A stretch of DNA of 64,000 nt from Taibaiella koreensis (GTDB taxonomy: Bacteria > Bacteroidota > Bacteroidia > Chitinophagales > Chitinophagaceae): contig NZ_QVNU01000002.1 in NCBI RefSeq assembly GCF_003545715.1, positions 496,001 to 560,000 of the forward strand, read 5' to 3'. The notes beneath the pieces were generated by a model. That model worked only from the letters and a program-made list of their open reading frames with translations. It had not been told where the DNA came from and ran no database searches. Numbering within the stretch: position 1 is the first letter of the stretch; every line of letters begins with the position of its first letter. A program made the translations under genes and the position numbers. This document shows positions 43,732 to 51,549 of the stretch, in pieces.

Positions 43732-43858
43732 GACTATCCGGATATAGGAAACAAAGCCGGTCCTTGAGCTTGTCGAAAGGACAAAGATGGTGCTTCGACA
43801 GGCTCAGCAACCGTTATTTAGAAGCAAATTGTATCCTGTTTCCTATATCCGGATAGTC
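43732..43858. repeat. 127-bp palindromic element with perfect 21-bp ends
   Basis: GACTATCCGGATATAGGAAAC (21 bases) at 43732-43752 recurs as its exact reverse complement at 43838-43858. Between them is a second, imperfect palindrome made of TTGAGCTTGTCGAA and TTCGACAGGCTCAG, a sequence type scattered as repeats in many bacterial genomes. It codes for nothing and sits between a terminator and the kinase gene at 43897. It is probably a dispersed REP- or MITE-like repeat. Confidence 0.7.
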
Positions 43859-43896
43859 ACATTTTATTTTTTCCGGGCATACCAATACCAAACACC

Positions 43897-45867
43897 ATGC
43901 GTACCCTTATTCTGCTTCTCTTATGCCTGCCGGCCATATTGGCCGGCTGCAAAAGGAACACCGAAACGGCAGCACAGGCTATCTCCCTTTCGACACTATC
44001 TGAACGCGCAAATAATAAAAGCTTGCCGGCTACCGAACGTCTCAAAGCGGCACGAATGGCTTATGATATTTCCATTGCGCAACATAATTTACCGGCGCAG
44101 GTAAACAGCATGCGCGCAATAGGTGTGGCTTATTGGAACATGGATAGCCTGCTACAGGCTATGGCGCTCTTCAGAGACCTTGCTGTGCTGGCACACCAGC
44201 TGGGAGATAAGGAGAGTGAAGGTGTGGCGCTGCACAATACAGGCCTGCTCCTGAGCGAAAGATCGGCGTATGACAGCGCAATCGTTTACTATGAGAAAGC
44301 CGGACGTCTGTTGAAGGAAGTTAAGGATACGGTGAGAGTGATAGAAGGTATGGTCAGCACCGGAATTGCTTATAAGAATATTGCGATGTACGCCCAGGCA
44401 TTCCGCACGACTTCGGATGCTATCGCCGCCATGAGTCACCTTAATATGCCCGAAGAAAAAGCTACCGCGCTGACGACGCTGGCCAATACCCTGAAAGAGC
44501 TCCACCGCCCCTCCGAAGCACTGGAATACCACCGGCAGGCACTCGCCATACGCACGGCTCTGGGTGACAGCTCAGGAATAGCGGGCTCCCTCAATAACCT
44601 GGGAAACGTATATAAAAGCACTGGAAGCTATAGCAATGCATTAAACTATTACCTAAAAGCCCTGGAGCTAAAAAGCAGGCTGGGCCTGCGTAAGTCGGCG
44701 ATCACGACACGCGATAATATTGCGGAAACATACCTGGGGCTACAGCGGTACGATGAGGCTGAGCGCTTTGAATTGCAGGTGTTGTCACAACGGGATTCGC
44801 TGACCGATAAGGACGGCTGGATGACCTCCGCTTCCCGTCTTGCAAATATATATGTAGCCAGAGGGCGTTACAAAGAAGCGGGAGCAATAGCCTCCCTGAT
44901 TGCCCGTATGTCAGACAGCCACGATTACAGAAAGCAGCAAATGGAGAATGCATTGCTTTTGGCAACCATCAGCGGGAAGACCGGCAATTATAAGGCAGCC
45001 AACGCTTTTAACACAAAAGCAATAGCGCTGAAGGATAGCTTATTCAACATGGAGCTTTCAGCGGATATATCCAGGATGAATGTATTGCTTGATATGAACA
45101 GTAAACAGCAAAAACTACTGCTTACAGAGCAGCGGGTAACGATGCAGGCACAGCAGGTACGGCTTCAGCGTTATTTTCTCTTGCTTCTGTCTGGCATTGT
45201 TGTCTTGTTGATAGTGATTGTCTACCTGCTTTACGTTTCCAATAAGCAGCGGCAAAGGGCGCGGGAGCACACGGAGATACTGATGTCGGAATTGAATCAC
45301 AGAGTAACCAATAATATGCAGATTATATCGGGTATTCTAAACCTGCAGACGCTGACCACCACCGACGAGAAAGAGATCGGCATAATACAGTCGGGGAGAA
45401 ATCGCGTACAGGCTATGGCTGTTGTTCATCGCATGCTTTATCAAAAAGATTATACCGGGACAGTGGCGATGCCCGGCTTTATTGCGAAGATCGTGTCTAA
45501 TCTGAAACAGGCTTTCTGGGCCGGCGACGAGCGCTTCCGGCCCGGCCTTCTTATTGATGATGTGCACCTGAAAGCAGACCTGGCCATCCCCCTGGGGCTT
45601 ATGATCAACGAAACGCTTACCAACACTTTCAAGTATAACCCGGGAACGATAAGCAACATAACCATCAGCTTCAGGCAAACTGATGATCAATATTGCCTTC
45701 AGATAACCGACAATGGGATGGCCTGGGATATCCATGAAGCACGGGCGAAGAAAAAAGGCCTTGGACTCATGCTGATCGACATGCTTGCCCGGCAACTAAA
45801 AGGGACCGTGCATTACGAACGAAGTGAAGATAAGAATAAGCAAAGTATTACTTTTAGTAAAGCATAG
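43897..45867 (+). CDS. TPR sensor histidine kinase (HWE/HisKA_2 type)
   Basis: 656 residues. The N-terminus (MRTLILLLLCLPAILAGC) ends in a lipobox, so the sensor part is probably lipid-anchored and periplasmic. Residues of about 40-400 are TPR repeats (GSLNNLGNVYKSTGSYSNAL). A coiled coil and one membrane helix (about 425-448, LLSGIVVLLIVIVYLLYVSN) follow. The cytoplasmic part has a HisKA_2 motif, LMSELNHRVTNNMQIISGIL, and an HATPase with GLMINETLTNTFKYN, DNGMAWD and GLGLMLIDML. It is six bases ahead of a REC-LytTR response regulator and forms a two-component pair with it. The signal is unknown. Confidence 0.93.
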   Translation: MRTLILLLLCLPAILAGCKRNTETAAQAISLSTLSERANNKSLPATERLKAARMAYDISIAQHNLPAQVNSMRAIGVAYWNMDSLLQAMALFRDLAVLAHQLGDKESEGVALHNTGLLLSERSAYDSAIVYYEKAGRLLKEVKDTVRVIEGMVSTGIAYKNIAMYAQAFRTTSDAIAAMSHLNMPEEKATALTTLANTLKELHRPSEALEYHRQALAIRTALGDSSGIAGSLNNLGNVYKSTGSYSNALNYYLKALELKSRLGLRKSAITTRDNIAETYLGLQRYDEAERFELQVLSQRDSLTDKDGWMTSASRLANIYVARGRYKEAGAIASLIARMSDSHDYRKQQMENALLLATISGKTGNYKAANAFNTKAIALKDSLFNMELSADISRMNVLLDMNSKQQKLLLTEQRVTMQAQQVRLQRYFLLLLSGIVVLLIVIVYLLYVSNKQRQRAREHTEILMSELNHRVTNNMQIISGILNLQTLTTTDEKEIGIIQSGRNRVQAMAVVHRMLYQKDYTGTVAMPGFIAKIVSNLKQAFWAGDERFRPGLLIDDVHLKADLAIPLGLMINETLTNTFKYNPGTISNITISFRQTDDQYCLQITDNGMAWDIHEARAKKKGLGLMLIDMLARQLKGTVHYERSEDKNKQSITFSKA

Positions 45868-45873
45868 TTTATC

Positions 45874-46617
45874 ATGGAAAATAGAAAAAGAGTACTTATC
45901 GTAGAGAACGAGGTCATCCTCAGCTCAGACATGACGATCACATTAACGCATAACGGCTACGAATGCCGGGCGGTAAGTACCGGAGAAGAAGCCATAGCAT
46001 TACTGTCTCAATTCAACCCCGATATTATTTTGATGGATATAGGACTGGATGGAAAAATAGATGGTATTTCCACGGCAGGCATCATACGCCGGCAGTTGGC
46101 TCAACCCATTATTTTCATAACAGAACAAGATGCCGACCCGATTTTTCAGCAGGCGAAACTTACCCAGCCGAACAATTACCTGACCAAGCCCTATACGGAT
46201 GCTGCGCTATTACGCGCCGTGCAAATGGCGGAGGCCGCACCACCCACTTCTCCCGGAGCCCATGTTCCGGCCGAGATCGGGGATCGTGTAACAGACGGTA
46301 TTTTTGTTTTTGCCGGCGATGGCTATAGTAAAGTAATTTTCTCCGATATTCTCTGCCTTGAAACGCTTGGTATGTCAACCATCATGTATTGCGAGCACGG
46401 AAAGAACTACAAAGTTTCGATCAGCTCAAACAATCTCGCTATTGAACTGGACTACCCGCCCCTGATCAGGGTAAGCCGGTTTCACTATGTCAATATCCAT
46501 AAGGTTGACCAGATCAAAAAGGATCTGCTGATCGTGGGTACGAAAGAAATACCCTGGAGCAAAAAATACAGGGAAGACATCCTTTCGCGCCTTAAGAAAA
46601 TCGCGCAAAATAAATGA
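45874..46617 (+). CDS. LytTR-family response regulator
   Basis: 247 residues. The receiver domain covers 1-125: KRVLIVENEV with the acidic pocket, DIILMDIGLDG with the phospho-acceptor Asp near 52, and LTKPY with the conserved Lys near 105. The C-terminal 105 residues are a LytTR DNA-binding domain (IFVFAGDGYSKVIFSDILCL, FHYVNIHKVDQIK). It lies six bases after its partner kinase. LytTR regulators bind direct repeats with a 21-bp phase, so the array at 1257-1312 is the sort of site this one, or a paralogue, could use. Confidence 0.94.
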   Translation: MENRKRVLIVENEVILSSDMTITLTHNGYECRAVSTGEEAIALLSQFNPDIILMDIGLDGKIDGISTAGIIRRQLAQPIIFITEQDADPIFQQAKLTQPNNYLTKPYTDAALLRAVQMAEAAPPTSPGAHVPAEIGDRVTDGIFVFAGDGYSKVIFSDILCLETLGMSTIMYCEHGKNYKVSISSNNLAIELDYPPLIRVSRFHYVNIHKVDQIKKDLLIVGTKEIPWSKKYREDILSRLKKIAQNK

Positions 46618-46630
46618 GCTTGTTTTTCCG

Positions 46631-46674
46631 GATAAAGCGAGAGCCTGTGCCATACTAGGGACTTCCGCTTTATC
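46631..46674. other. Hairpin after the two-component operon
   Basis: GATAAAGCG (46631-46639) pairs perfectly with CGCTTTATC (46666-46674) across a 26-base loop, just after the response-regulator stop. There is no T-tract, so termination would be weak. It could instead be an operator. Confidence 0.3.
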
Positions 46675-46795
46675 GCTATGACTTATCCATTTTTCCGAAA
46701 AAGTCGTTAGATTTCCTGTCCAGACCCGTCATGCATCAATCTGGTACAACGATTGATACGCCTGGAATATCAGATTGCGGCATAAATTTAAGCAA

Positions 46796-47221
46796 ATGAC
46801 CTTTTACGAACGTGAGATCAACCGCATCAGGGCTACGGTCTATGCCAACCGGGGACAGCTGGATACGGTGATTGGTATCAGGAGGCATATCAATGATCAT
46901 TTCGATACCGGACTAAGCCTGGATGCACTGTCGCATGCCGGGTTCATATCAAAATACCACCTCCTGCGCCTGTTCAAAAAATACTACGGGCAAACACCCA
47001 AACAATACCTCAGGGATAAACGCATCGAACAGTCAAAGCTATGTCTGGAAAAAGGAATGAGCGTAGCAGAGACTTGCTATGCTATCGGCTGGGAAAGCCC
47101 TTGCTCGTTCAGCACCTTATTCAGGAAAAAAACAGGATGCAGCCCGACCACCTTTCAAAAAGAGCAATTTTCACAATATCGCTTTAACCATAAAGGCGAA
47201 GCTTTGCAACATCAAATCTAA
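46796..47221 (+). CDS. Short AraC-family transcriptional regulator
   Basis: 141 residues from the ATG at 46796; the longer frame from 46775 would need TTG. After about 35 residues there is only a double helix-turn-helix AraC domain: LSLDALSHAGFISKYHLLRL for the first helix pair, FKKYYGQTPKQYLRDKRI, then SVAETCYAIGWESPCSFSTL for the second and FRKKTGCSPTTFQ. There is no ligand-binding domain. It lies six bases before the VOC gene and probably controls it. Confidence 0.9.
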   Translation: MTFYEREINRIRATVYANRGQLDTVIGIRRHINDHFDTGLSLDALSHAGFISKYHLLRLFKKYYGQTPKQYLRDKRIEQSKLCLEKGMSVAETCYAIGWESPCSFSTLFRKKTGCSPTTFQKEQFSQYRFNHKGEALQHQI

Positions 47222-47227
47222 ATTCCA

Positions 47228-47620
47228 ATGAAGATAAAGATCATAAGCATCCCGGTCCGCGACCAGACAAAAGCCCTGGCATTCTACACCGGCAAGCTCG
47301 GCTTTGTAAAGAAAACAGATGCGCCCGTAGGCGAAGACAGGTGGCTCACTGTTGTGAGCAGGGAAGAGCAGGATGGGCCAGAGCTCTTGCTAGAGCCGGC
47401 GCCCAATCATTTTGAGCCCGCCCGGGTATACCAGGAAGCCCTTTTCGATGCAGGCATCCCTTATACGCAATTCAACGTGGACAATGTTCAGCAGGAATAT
47501 GAGCGGCTGGAAGCAATGGGCGTTGCTTTCAGTGTTAAGCCCACCGAAATGGGCACGGTTAAGATCGCCGTATTCGACGATACCTGTGGCAATAATATCC
47601 AGATCGTGGAAATGCGTTGA
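47228..47620 (+). CDS. VOC-family (glyoxalase/bleomycin resistance-like) protein
   Basis: 130 residues, one complete vicinal-oxygen-chelate unit pair: IKIISIPVRDQTKALAFYTG at the start, GEDRWLTVVSREE and GPELLLEP in the middle, and VKIAVFDDTCGNNIQIVEM at the end with the usual metal-site Glu. Such small proteins act as lyases, dioxygenases or drug-binding proteins; the substrate cannot be told from sequence. It is co-transcribed with the AraC regulator and followed by a good terminator. Confidence 0.9.
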   Translation: MKIKIISIPVRDQTKALAFYTGKLGFVKKTDAPVGEDRWLTVVSREEQDGPELLLEPAPNHFEPARVYQEALFDAGIPYTQFNVDNVQQEYERLEAMGVAFSVKPTEMGTVKIAVFDDTCGNNIQIVEMR

Positions 47621-47652
47621 CAGGATCGACACAACGATCTTATCCGGCCAAA

Positions 47653-47676
47653 ACACCCCGCTTGATGGCGGGGTGT
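47653..47676 (+). terminator. Intrinsic terminator of the AraC-VOC operon
   Basis: ACACCCCGC pairs with GCGGGGTGT around a six-base loop, followed by CATTTTT and a second T-run. It begins 33 bases after the VOC stop codon. Confidence 0.88.
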
Positions 47677-48021
47677 CATTTTTCGGCTTTTTTACTTTCT
47701 GTTACTGCATCGGCAGCTCCTTTTTACAAAGGTGGGGAGCCGGTACGCCAACATACGGCGTAGCAGCTGGCAACAGGCGCTTTTTCCTTCCGGGCCTGAA
47801 ATGATAAGCGAAGAAAGAATAGCATTGGTTTATCAAGCCCTGGCCCTGTAATTGACCTAATGGCACACTTAAAGTATCGTAACCCAATAGAACGCTACTG
47901 GCAGGAAGGGCCATAGACAAGGCTTCCATGAAAACAGTGGGTAGGAATTTCAATGTTTCCATCGATTGTTTCGCGATGAAGTGTCCGGCAATTTTGTTGT
48001 TCACTAAACAACAAAACGTTC
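47677..48021. other. 345-bp intergenic region with a palindrome before the lanthipeptide gene
   Basis: No convincing gene. A 100-codon leftward frame from a GTG at 48004 has no recognisable features. At 47992-48016 a perfect 10-bp inverted repeat (TTTTGTTGTT, five-base spacer, AACAACAAAA) ends five bases before the precursor ATG. It could be an operator or a hairpin in the 5' leader that covers the start site. Confidence 0.45.
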
Positions 48022-48288
48022 ATGAAAAAGAAAAATCAGAAGAAGCTGAGCCTTAATAGAGTAGTCATTGCAAAGCTTGACAATAGTCAGCAGGAAAGTG
48101 TGGCCGGAGGTTTTTGGACATTGGATGTCACTCTTTGCGCCGGTTCCTGCCTTTCTCAATGTCTTTGCCCTATTGAAACGGCAGTAAACGCACCATGCTG
48201 TCAGGCGCCAGGTGGCGGTGGCGGCAATGGAGGATCCGGTGGCTGGATATCCGGCCATGCCGTCAAATGCGTGTTGGTTCAGAATTAA
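48022..48288 (+). CDS. Class I lanthipeptide-type RiPP precursor
   Basis: 88 residues. The leader KKLSLNRVVIAKLDNSQQES followed by VAGG is the Bacteroidota class I lanthipeptide type: a KLxLxK-like recognition segment, an I-x-x-L core and a double-Gly cleavage site near residue 30. The core (FWTLDVTLCAGSCLSQCLC and onward) has seven Cys and several Ser/Thr that could form lanthionine rings, plus a GGGGGNGGSGG stretch unusual for such cores. No LanB, LanC, protease or exporter gene is in the window, so modification enzymes would have to act from elsewhere. A perfect palindrome lies just before the start, and a strong hairpin follows the gene. Confidence 0.82.
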   Translation: MKKKNQKKLSLNRVVIAKLDNSQQESVAGGFWTLDVTLCAGSCLSQCLCPIETAVNAPCCQAPGGGGGNGGSGGWISGHAVKCVLVQN

Positions 48289-48315
48289 ACGTACCCGGCT
48301 GTTTGGGAACGGACC

Positions 48316-48348
48316 CCTGCCCATAAAGCGTGAGCCTTTATGGGCAGG
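48316..48348 (+). terminator. Strong hairpin after the lanthipeptide precursor
   Basis: CCTGCCCATAAAG and CTTTATGGGCAGG form a perfect 13-bp stem with a seven-base loop, 28 bases after the precursor stop. It lacks a long T-tract but is the obvious 3' boundary. Confidence 0.65.
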
Positions 48349-48433
48349 TTACCATAGGGCGGGTTCCTCGCTTTTATACCGGCAAGAAAAATCGCTTCTT
48401 AATCGTTCAGTAGATAAGATCCTTTTCCGCGCG

Positions 48434-48742
48434 CTATTTCGCTTCTTCGGCAGCTACGGCCGGCTTCTTGATCGCCGCTTTCTTTTTGGCAGCAGCACGC
48501 TTCTTAACCGGAACACCACCTGTTTTCCGGGGACTTGCTTTCTTTGGTTGCGGTGGCACAGCCGGTTCCTCTTTGCGGGCAGGCTTATCGCTATTGTCAA
48601 TACCGGCAGTAAGAAGCTTAACCGCTTTCTTTACCCTGGAATTGAATTTTCTTTCTCCTAAAAAATCTTTCAGCTTACCCAAAGCTTGTTCCAGCTGGAA
48701 AGTGACTTCTTCTTTTAATACTTTTTTGGCGTTTTTGCTCAT
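48434..48742 (-). CDS. Histone H1-like basic protein
   Basis: 102 residues. The N-terminal 50 are helical (VLKEEVTFQLEQALGKLKDF, then RVKKAVKLLTAGI). The C-terminal 50 are Lys/Ala/Pro-rich (KKRAAAKKKAAIKKPAVAAE), like eukaryotic linker histone tails and the bacterial Hc1-type proteins. Such proteins bind DNA or RNA without sequence preference and compact the nucleoid. It is a single gene. Low complexity of the tail limits certainty about homology. Confidence 0.7.
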   Translation of the reverse strand: MSKNAKKVLKEEVTFQLEQALGKLKDFLGERKFNSRVKKAVKLLTAGIDNSDKPARKEEPAVPPQPKKASPRKTGGVPVKKRAAAKKKAAIKKPAVAAEEAK

Positions 48743-49058
48743 GTTGGCTTTTTAAAAGTTAACACAAAAATAATATTACGCCGGCACTTCCAATGTTAAG
48801 TTTTGCGCCGGCAGCGACAAAGGCGCTCTCCGCCCGGTTTCCGGCAGCGGCACAACGCCCATACCACCCCCCTAAAGAATGCTTCCCCGTAATGCTTTTC
48901 CCTCAGATCGCTGTTACAGCAACGATGCACGGCAATGATTCTCTATGGGACCGCCACGGGGGTATACCACTTATACCTGATTTCCCTGTACCCCTATTAT
49001 TTGCGTTCAACCTTCCATGATCTCATATAACAGACCCCTGAAAAAAAATTTCACGTTC
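48743..49058. other. Intergenic region without a gene
   Basis: About 315 bp between the histone-like gene and the sigma-factor promoter. A rightward 75-codon frame (48793-49020) shows no protein-like pattern and I do not call it. It should contain the leftward promoter of the histone-like gene. Confidence 0.4.
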
Positions 49059-49087
49059 TTGTCACAAATAGCCTTTTCATCCGTCTT
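49059..49087 (+). promoter_or_regulatory. Candidate autoregulated ECF sigma promoter
   Basis: TTGTCACAAA (49059-49068) and CCGTCTT (49081-49087) are spaced like the -35 and -10 elements of an ECF sigma-dependent promoter; a CGTC core at -10 is common for that class. They lie 25-53 bp before the sigma gene, which often transcribes itself. The elements were found by eye. Confidence 0.4.
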
Positions 49088-49111
49088 CCTTTTATAAACA
49101 CAGCCTATTCC

Positions 49112-49585
49112 TTGAAAGCGCTCCTGAACTCGAGGCCCAAGTATATCCGGTTTGCCACAAGTATCCTGGGCAATGAGCAGGACGCCGAAGACGCGGTGCA
49201 GGATTGCTACATCCGCCTGTGGGAACAGAACAGGGAAAGCAGTGTCCGGAACCTCGAGGCCTATATGATGCAGGCAGTACGTAATGCTTGTCTCGATCGG
49301 CTGCGGAGGCGCCGGCCCGAACAGCTGGACGAAGGCTACTGGGAAAGCAAAGTACAAGCGCCGGATGTGTGGCAGCAGATCATCGATAAGGACCAGGTGA
49401 AGCAGTTGCAGCAGTTGTTGCAATTACTGAGCGAAAAGCAACGGACCGTGTTCTACCTGCGCGATATAGAAGGTTACGAGCTGAGCGAGATCGAAGGGCT
49501 TATGGGTATCAGCAACGAGGCGGTAAGGGCACAATTGTCCCGTGCCCGGAAACAATTAAGAGAACTGTACAATCAAAGATCATGA
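49112..49585 (+). CDS. ECF-type RNA polymerase sigma factor
   Basis: 157 residues. Region 2 reads FATSILGNEQDAEDAVQDCY and IRLWEQ; region 4 reads LLSEKQRTVFYLRDIEGYEL and GISNEAVRAQLSRARKQL, the helix-turn-helix that binds the -35 element. No ATG is available near the start, so TTG at 49112 is taken; the true start could be slightly upstream. It overlaps the next gene by four bases. With the membrane protein and two DUF4252 proteins after it, it forms the usual Bacteroidota sigma-DUF4252 operon. Confidence 0.92.
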   Translation: MKALLNSRPKYIRFATSILGNEQDAEDAVQDCYIRLWEQNRESSVRNLEAYMMQAVRNACLDRLRRRRPEQLDEGYWESKVQAPDVWQQIIDKDQVKQLQQLLQLLSEKQRTVFYLRDIEGYELSEIEGLMGISNEAVRAQLSRARKQLRELYNQRS

Positions 49586-50088
49586 AGGACATCAAAGCTT
49601 TGCTGGAGAAGTATTACAACGGGGAGACGTCCCTTGAGGAAGAACGCCGGATACAAAATCACTTTGCACAGCACCCCGGTGAGGCCGGCCCCGATGCGCA
49701 GCTGTTCCAGGCCATCGACGCCGCGCAGTCCGGAAGAAATCCGGCACGCCATGCCAGACGCCGCTTCAGGCCACTCCGGTACCTGGCCATAGGCGGGCCG
49801 GCGCTGGCCGCAGGTATGGCGCTTTGGTTCATGCTGCGCCAGGCAGATCCTTCTCCACAAGCCACCCGGCCCGCAGCCGTACCACCGGCGCAGCAAACGA
49901 TAAGCGCCGCGATCCTGGTGAGGCCTGAGCTCTCGGGCGAAATACAGGATGAGCAACAGGCGCTGGAACAGGCGCGCAAAGCTTTGGCCTACGTAAGCAG
50001 CAAGCTGAACAAAGGCGTCAATGGCATCGGTCGCTTCAGTAAGCTGGAACAATCCATTTCAAAAATTCAAACCAAGGAAAAATCATGA
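49582..50088 (+). CDS. Single-pass membrane protein, probable anti-sigma factor
   Basis: 168 residues. The N-terminal 60 residues are cytoplasmic and helical (KALLEKYYNGETSLEEERRI), a pattern frequent in Bacteroidota anti-sigma-like proteins. A membrane helix follows near 68-86 (LAIGGPALAAGMALWFML), then a Pro/Ala-rich periplasmic linker and a short helical end. It overlaps the sigma gene and the first DUF4252 gene by four bases each. Binding and release of the sigma factor is inferred from context. Confidence 0.75.
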   Translation: MKDIKALLEKYYNGETSLEEERRIQNHFAQHPGEAGPDAQLFQAIDAAQSGRNPARHARRRFRPLRYLAIGGPALAAGMALWFMLRQADPSPQATRPAAVPPAQQTISAAILVRPELSGEIQDEQQALEQARKALAYVSSKLNKGVNGIGRFSKLEQSISKIQTKEKS

Positions 50089-50612
50089 AACAGATAAAGA
50101 TCATTCTGCTTATCCTCTTGCTGCTCCCGGTGCTGGCTTCGGCGCAGGAAAGCCCGGCGCAGAAATGGCTGCATTCCTTTGAAGGTAGGAGCGGTATCAC
50201 TACCGTAAGCATTACCAGCGCTATGTTTAAGCTCTTGTCGAAGATCAGCTCCTCCGATCCCGAGTACCAGGATATCGTACGTTTTGCTGCAAAGCTGCAG
50301 GATTTCAAGATCGTGCTCATAGACAGCGACGACCCCAAAAAAGCGCCGGCCAAGGCCGAGTTCAACCGTCTGCTGAGCAGCGCGCCGTTGAGCCAGTTCG
50401 AAGAGCTGATGTCGATCAGGGAAAGCGATAACCATATCGTGTTCCGTGTGATGCAACGCAACAACCATATCCAGGAGCTCATTATGACGATCTCCGGCGA
50501 CGACCAGGCCATTATATTCATCAAGGGCGATTTTAAGCTGAATGAGCTCACCCAAATATCGGACGACATGAATATTACCGGCATGGACAAAATCAAAAAA
50601 CTAAAAAAATAA
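50085..50612 (+). CDS. Exported DUF4252 protein
   Basis: 175 residues with the signal peptide KIILLILLLLPVLASAQ. The mature protein follows the DUF4252 pattern: VSITSAMFKLLSKI, LQDFKIVLIDSD, FNRLLSS, FEELMSIRESDNHIVFRVMQ and IIFIKGDFKLNELTQIS. Function of the family is unknown; it is nearly always found with an ECF sigma factor. It is the first of two tandem copies. Confidence 0.88.
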   Translation: MKQIKIILLILLLLPVLASAQESPAQKWLHSFEGRSGITTVSITSAMFKLLSKISSSDPEYQDIVRFAAKLQDFKIVLIDSDDPKKAPAKAEFNRLLSSAPLSQFEELMSIRESDNHIVFRVMQRNNHIQELIMTISGDDQAIIFIKGDFKLNELTQISDDMNITGMDKIKKLKK

Positions 50613-50617
50613 CCACC

Positions 50618-51127
50618 ATGAAAAAGATAATTGTTATTCTCAGCCTCCTGCTGATCACCTTTTGCAGCGCAAGCTATGCCGGCGACAACCTGCAACGCTT
50701 CTATGCCCGCCACCGGACCGATGACAATGTGGAATCCATAAAGCTACCGCGGATGCTTCTGGCGCTCATTCCCAAAGACCGCGACACACGCCGGCTGCTC
50801 CGTTGCCTGAAATCTGTAAGGATATTCCAGATGGAAGCATTGAAAGACCGGCAGGCCGTCCTGGGCGAGCTGCAGCAAGCCCTGGCACAAGACAATTTCG
50901 AAAGTCTGTTGCAAGTAACAGACGATGACAGCCGGGTGAATATCTATATCAACCAGGACGCACAGAAGATCCGGCATATGTTCATTATGGTCGACGACGA
51001 TAAAGAGCTGGTATTGCTTCAGGCGAAGACCAGGATCACTTTCGACCAGCTCAACGATTTGCTGAAGAGCGAAAAAAACGGCAACAATAAATCCGGCCTT
51101 AAAAAGCTGGTCAGCCTTAAAAGTTAA
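50618..51127 (+). CDS. Exported DUF4252 protein, second copy
   Basis: 169 residues, signal peptide IVILSLLLITFCSASYAG. It has the same plan as its upstream neighbour but is diverged: SIKLPRMLLALIPKDRD, LKSVRIFQMEAL, LQVTDDDSRVNIYINQD and MFIMVDDDKELVLLQAKTRI. It starts five bases after the first copy stops and ends the operon, followed by a terminator. Confidence 0.84.
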   Translation: MKKIIVILSLLLITFCSASYAGDNLQRFYARHRTDDNVESIKLPRMLLALIPKDRDTRRLLRCLKSVRIFQMEALKDRQAVLGELQQALAQDNFESLLQVTDDDSRVNIYINQDAQKIRHMFIMVDDDKELVLLQAKTRITFDQLNDLLKSEKNGNNKSGLKKLVSLKS

Positions 51128-51159
51128 CCGGACAGTAATACCCTATCGCCACAGCACAA

Positions 51160-51184
51160 GAAAGCCGCCATAATGGCGGCTTTC
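51160..51184 (+). terminator. Intrinsic terminator of the sigma-DUF4252 operon
   Basis: GAAAGCCGCCA and TGGCGGCTTTC form a perfect 11-bp stem with a three-base loop; a T-rich run (ATATTTTAGG) follows after a few bases. It may also terminate the leftward lanthipeptide gene. Confidence 0.8.
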
Positions 51185-51212
51185 GGCATATTTTAGGTTA
51201 CAAATCCTGCTC

Positions 51213-51425
51213 CTATCCTACCTGGCAATGCAGGGTTGCGCAGCAATTGCTCACATATCTTGAGGCTATCGTGCCATCTAAAGTGCAGGTAGGTGTACAG
51301 GCGCCGGTCTGGATACAGCTTTGCAGCGTAAACGGTGCGCCGCCTTTAACGGTTTCTGCATCAAGGCTCGTAATGGTTTGCTTCTTTAAGGTCAAAGCAG
51401 TCAGGGAAAGTTTGGCTTTTTTCAT
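51213..51425 (-). CDS. Second class I lanthipeptide-type RiPP precursor
   Basis: 70 residues from the ATG at 51425; the frame extends back to 51455 but the later start gives the standard leader. The leader has KAKLSLTALTLKKQTITSL and ends VKGG. The core after the double Gly (APFTLQSCIQTGACTPTC and onward, ending CCATLHCQVG) has six Cys and many Thr/Ser, well suited to lanthionine rings. It points leftward, 3.1 kb from the other precursor, and no modification or export gene is near. The two cores differ, so they are not a recent duplication. Confidence 0.82.
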   Translation of the reverse strand: MKKAKLSLTALTLKKQTITSLDAETVKGGAPFTLQSCIQTGACTPTCTLDGTIASRYVSNCCATLHCQVG

Positions 51426-51549
51426 GCTATCGGTGGTTTGGTGAACAATACTCAAATATACAAATATTTTAATTATAATTCAACCTTGCAACTGAGCCAT
51501 GCTTCCCTCCCTTTCCGGAGCTCTTGCCACGATCTGCTTATAGAAAAGA

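Noticed and set aside
47702-48004. 100-codon leftward frame starting with GTG as a peptide precursor
   Set aside because: It has no leader motif, no cleavage site and no clear protein pattern, and its start overlaps the palindrome of the rightward precursor.
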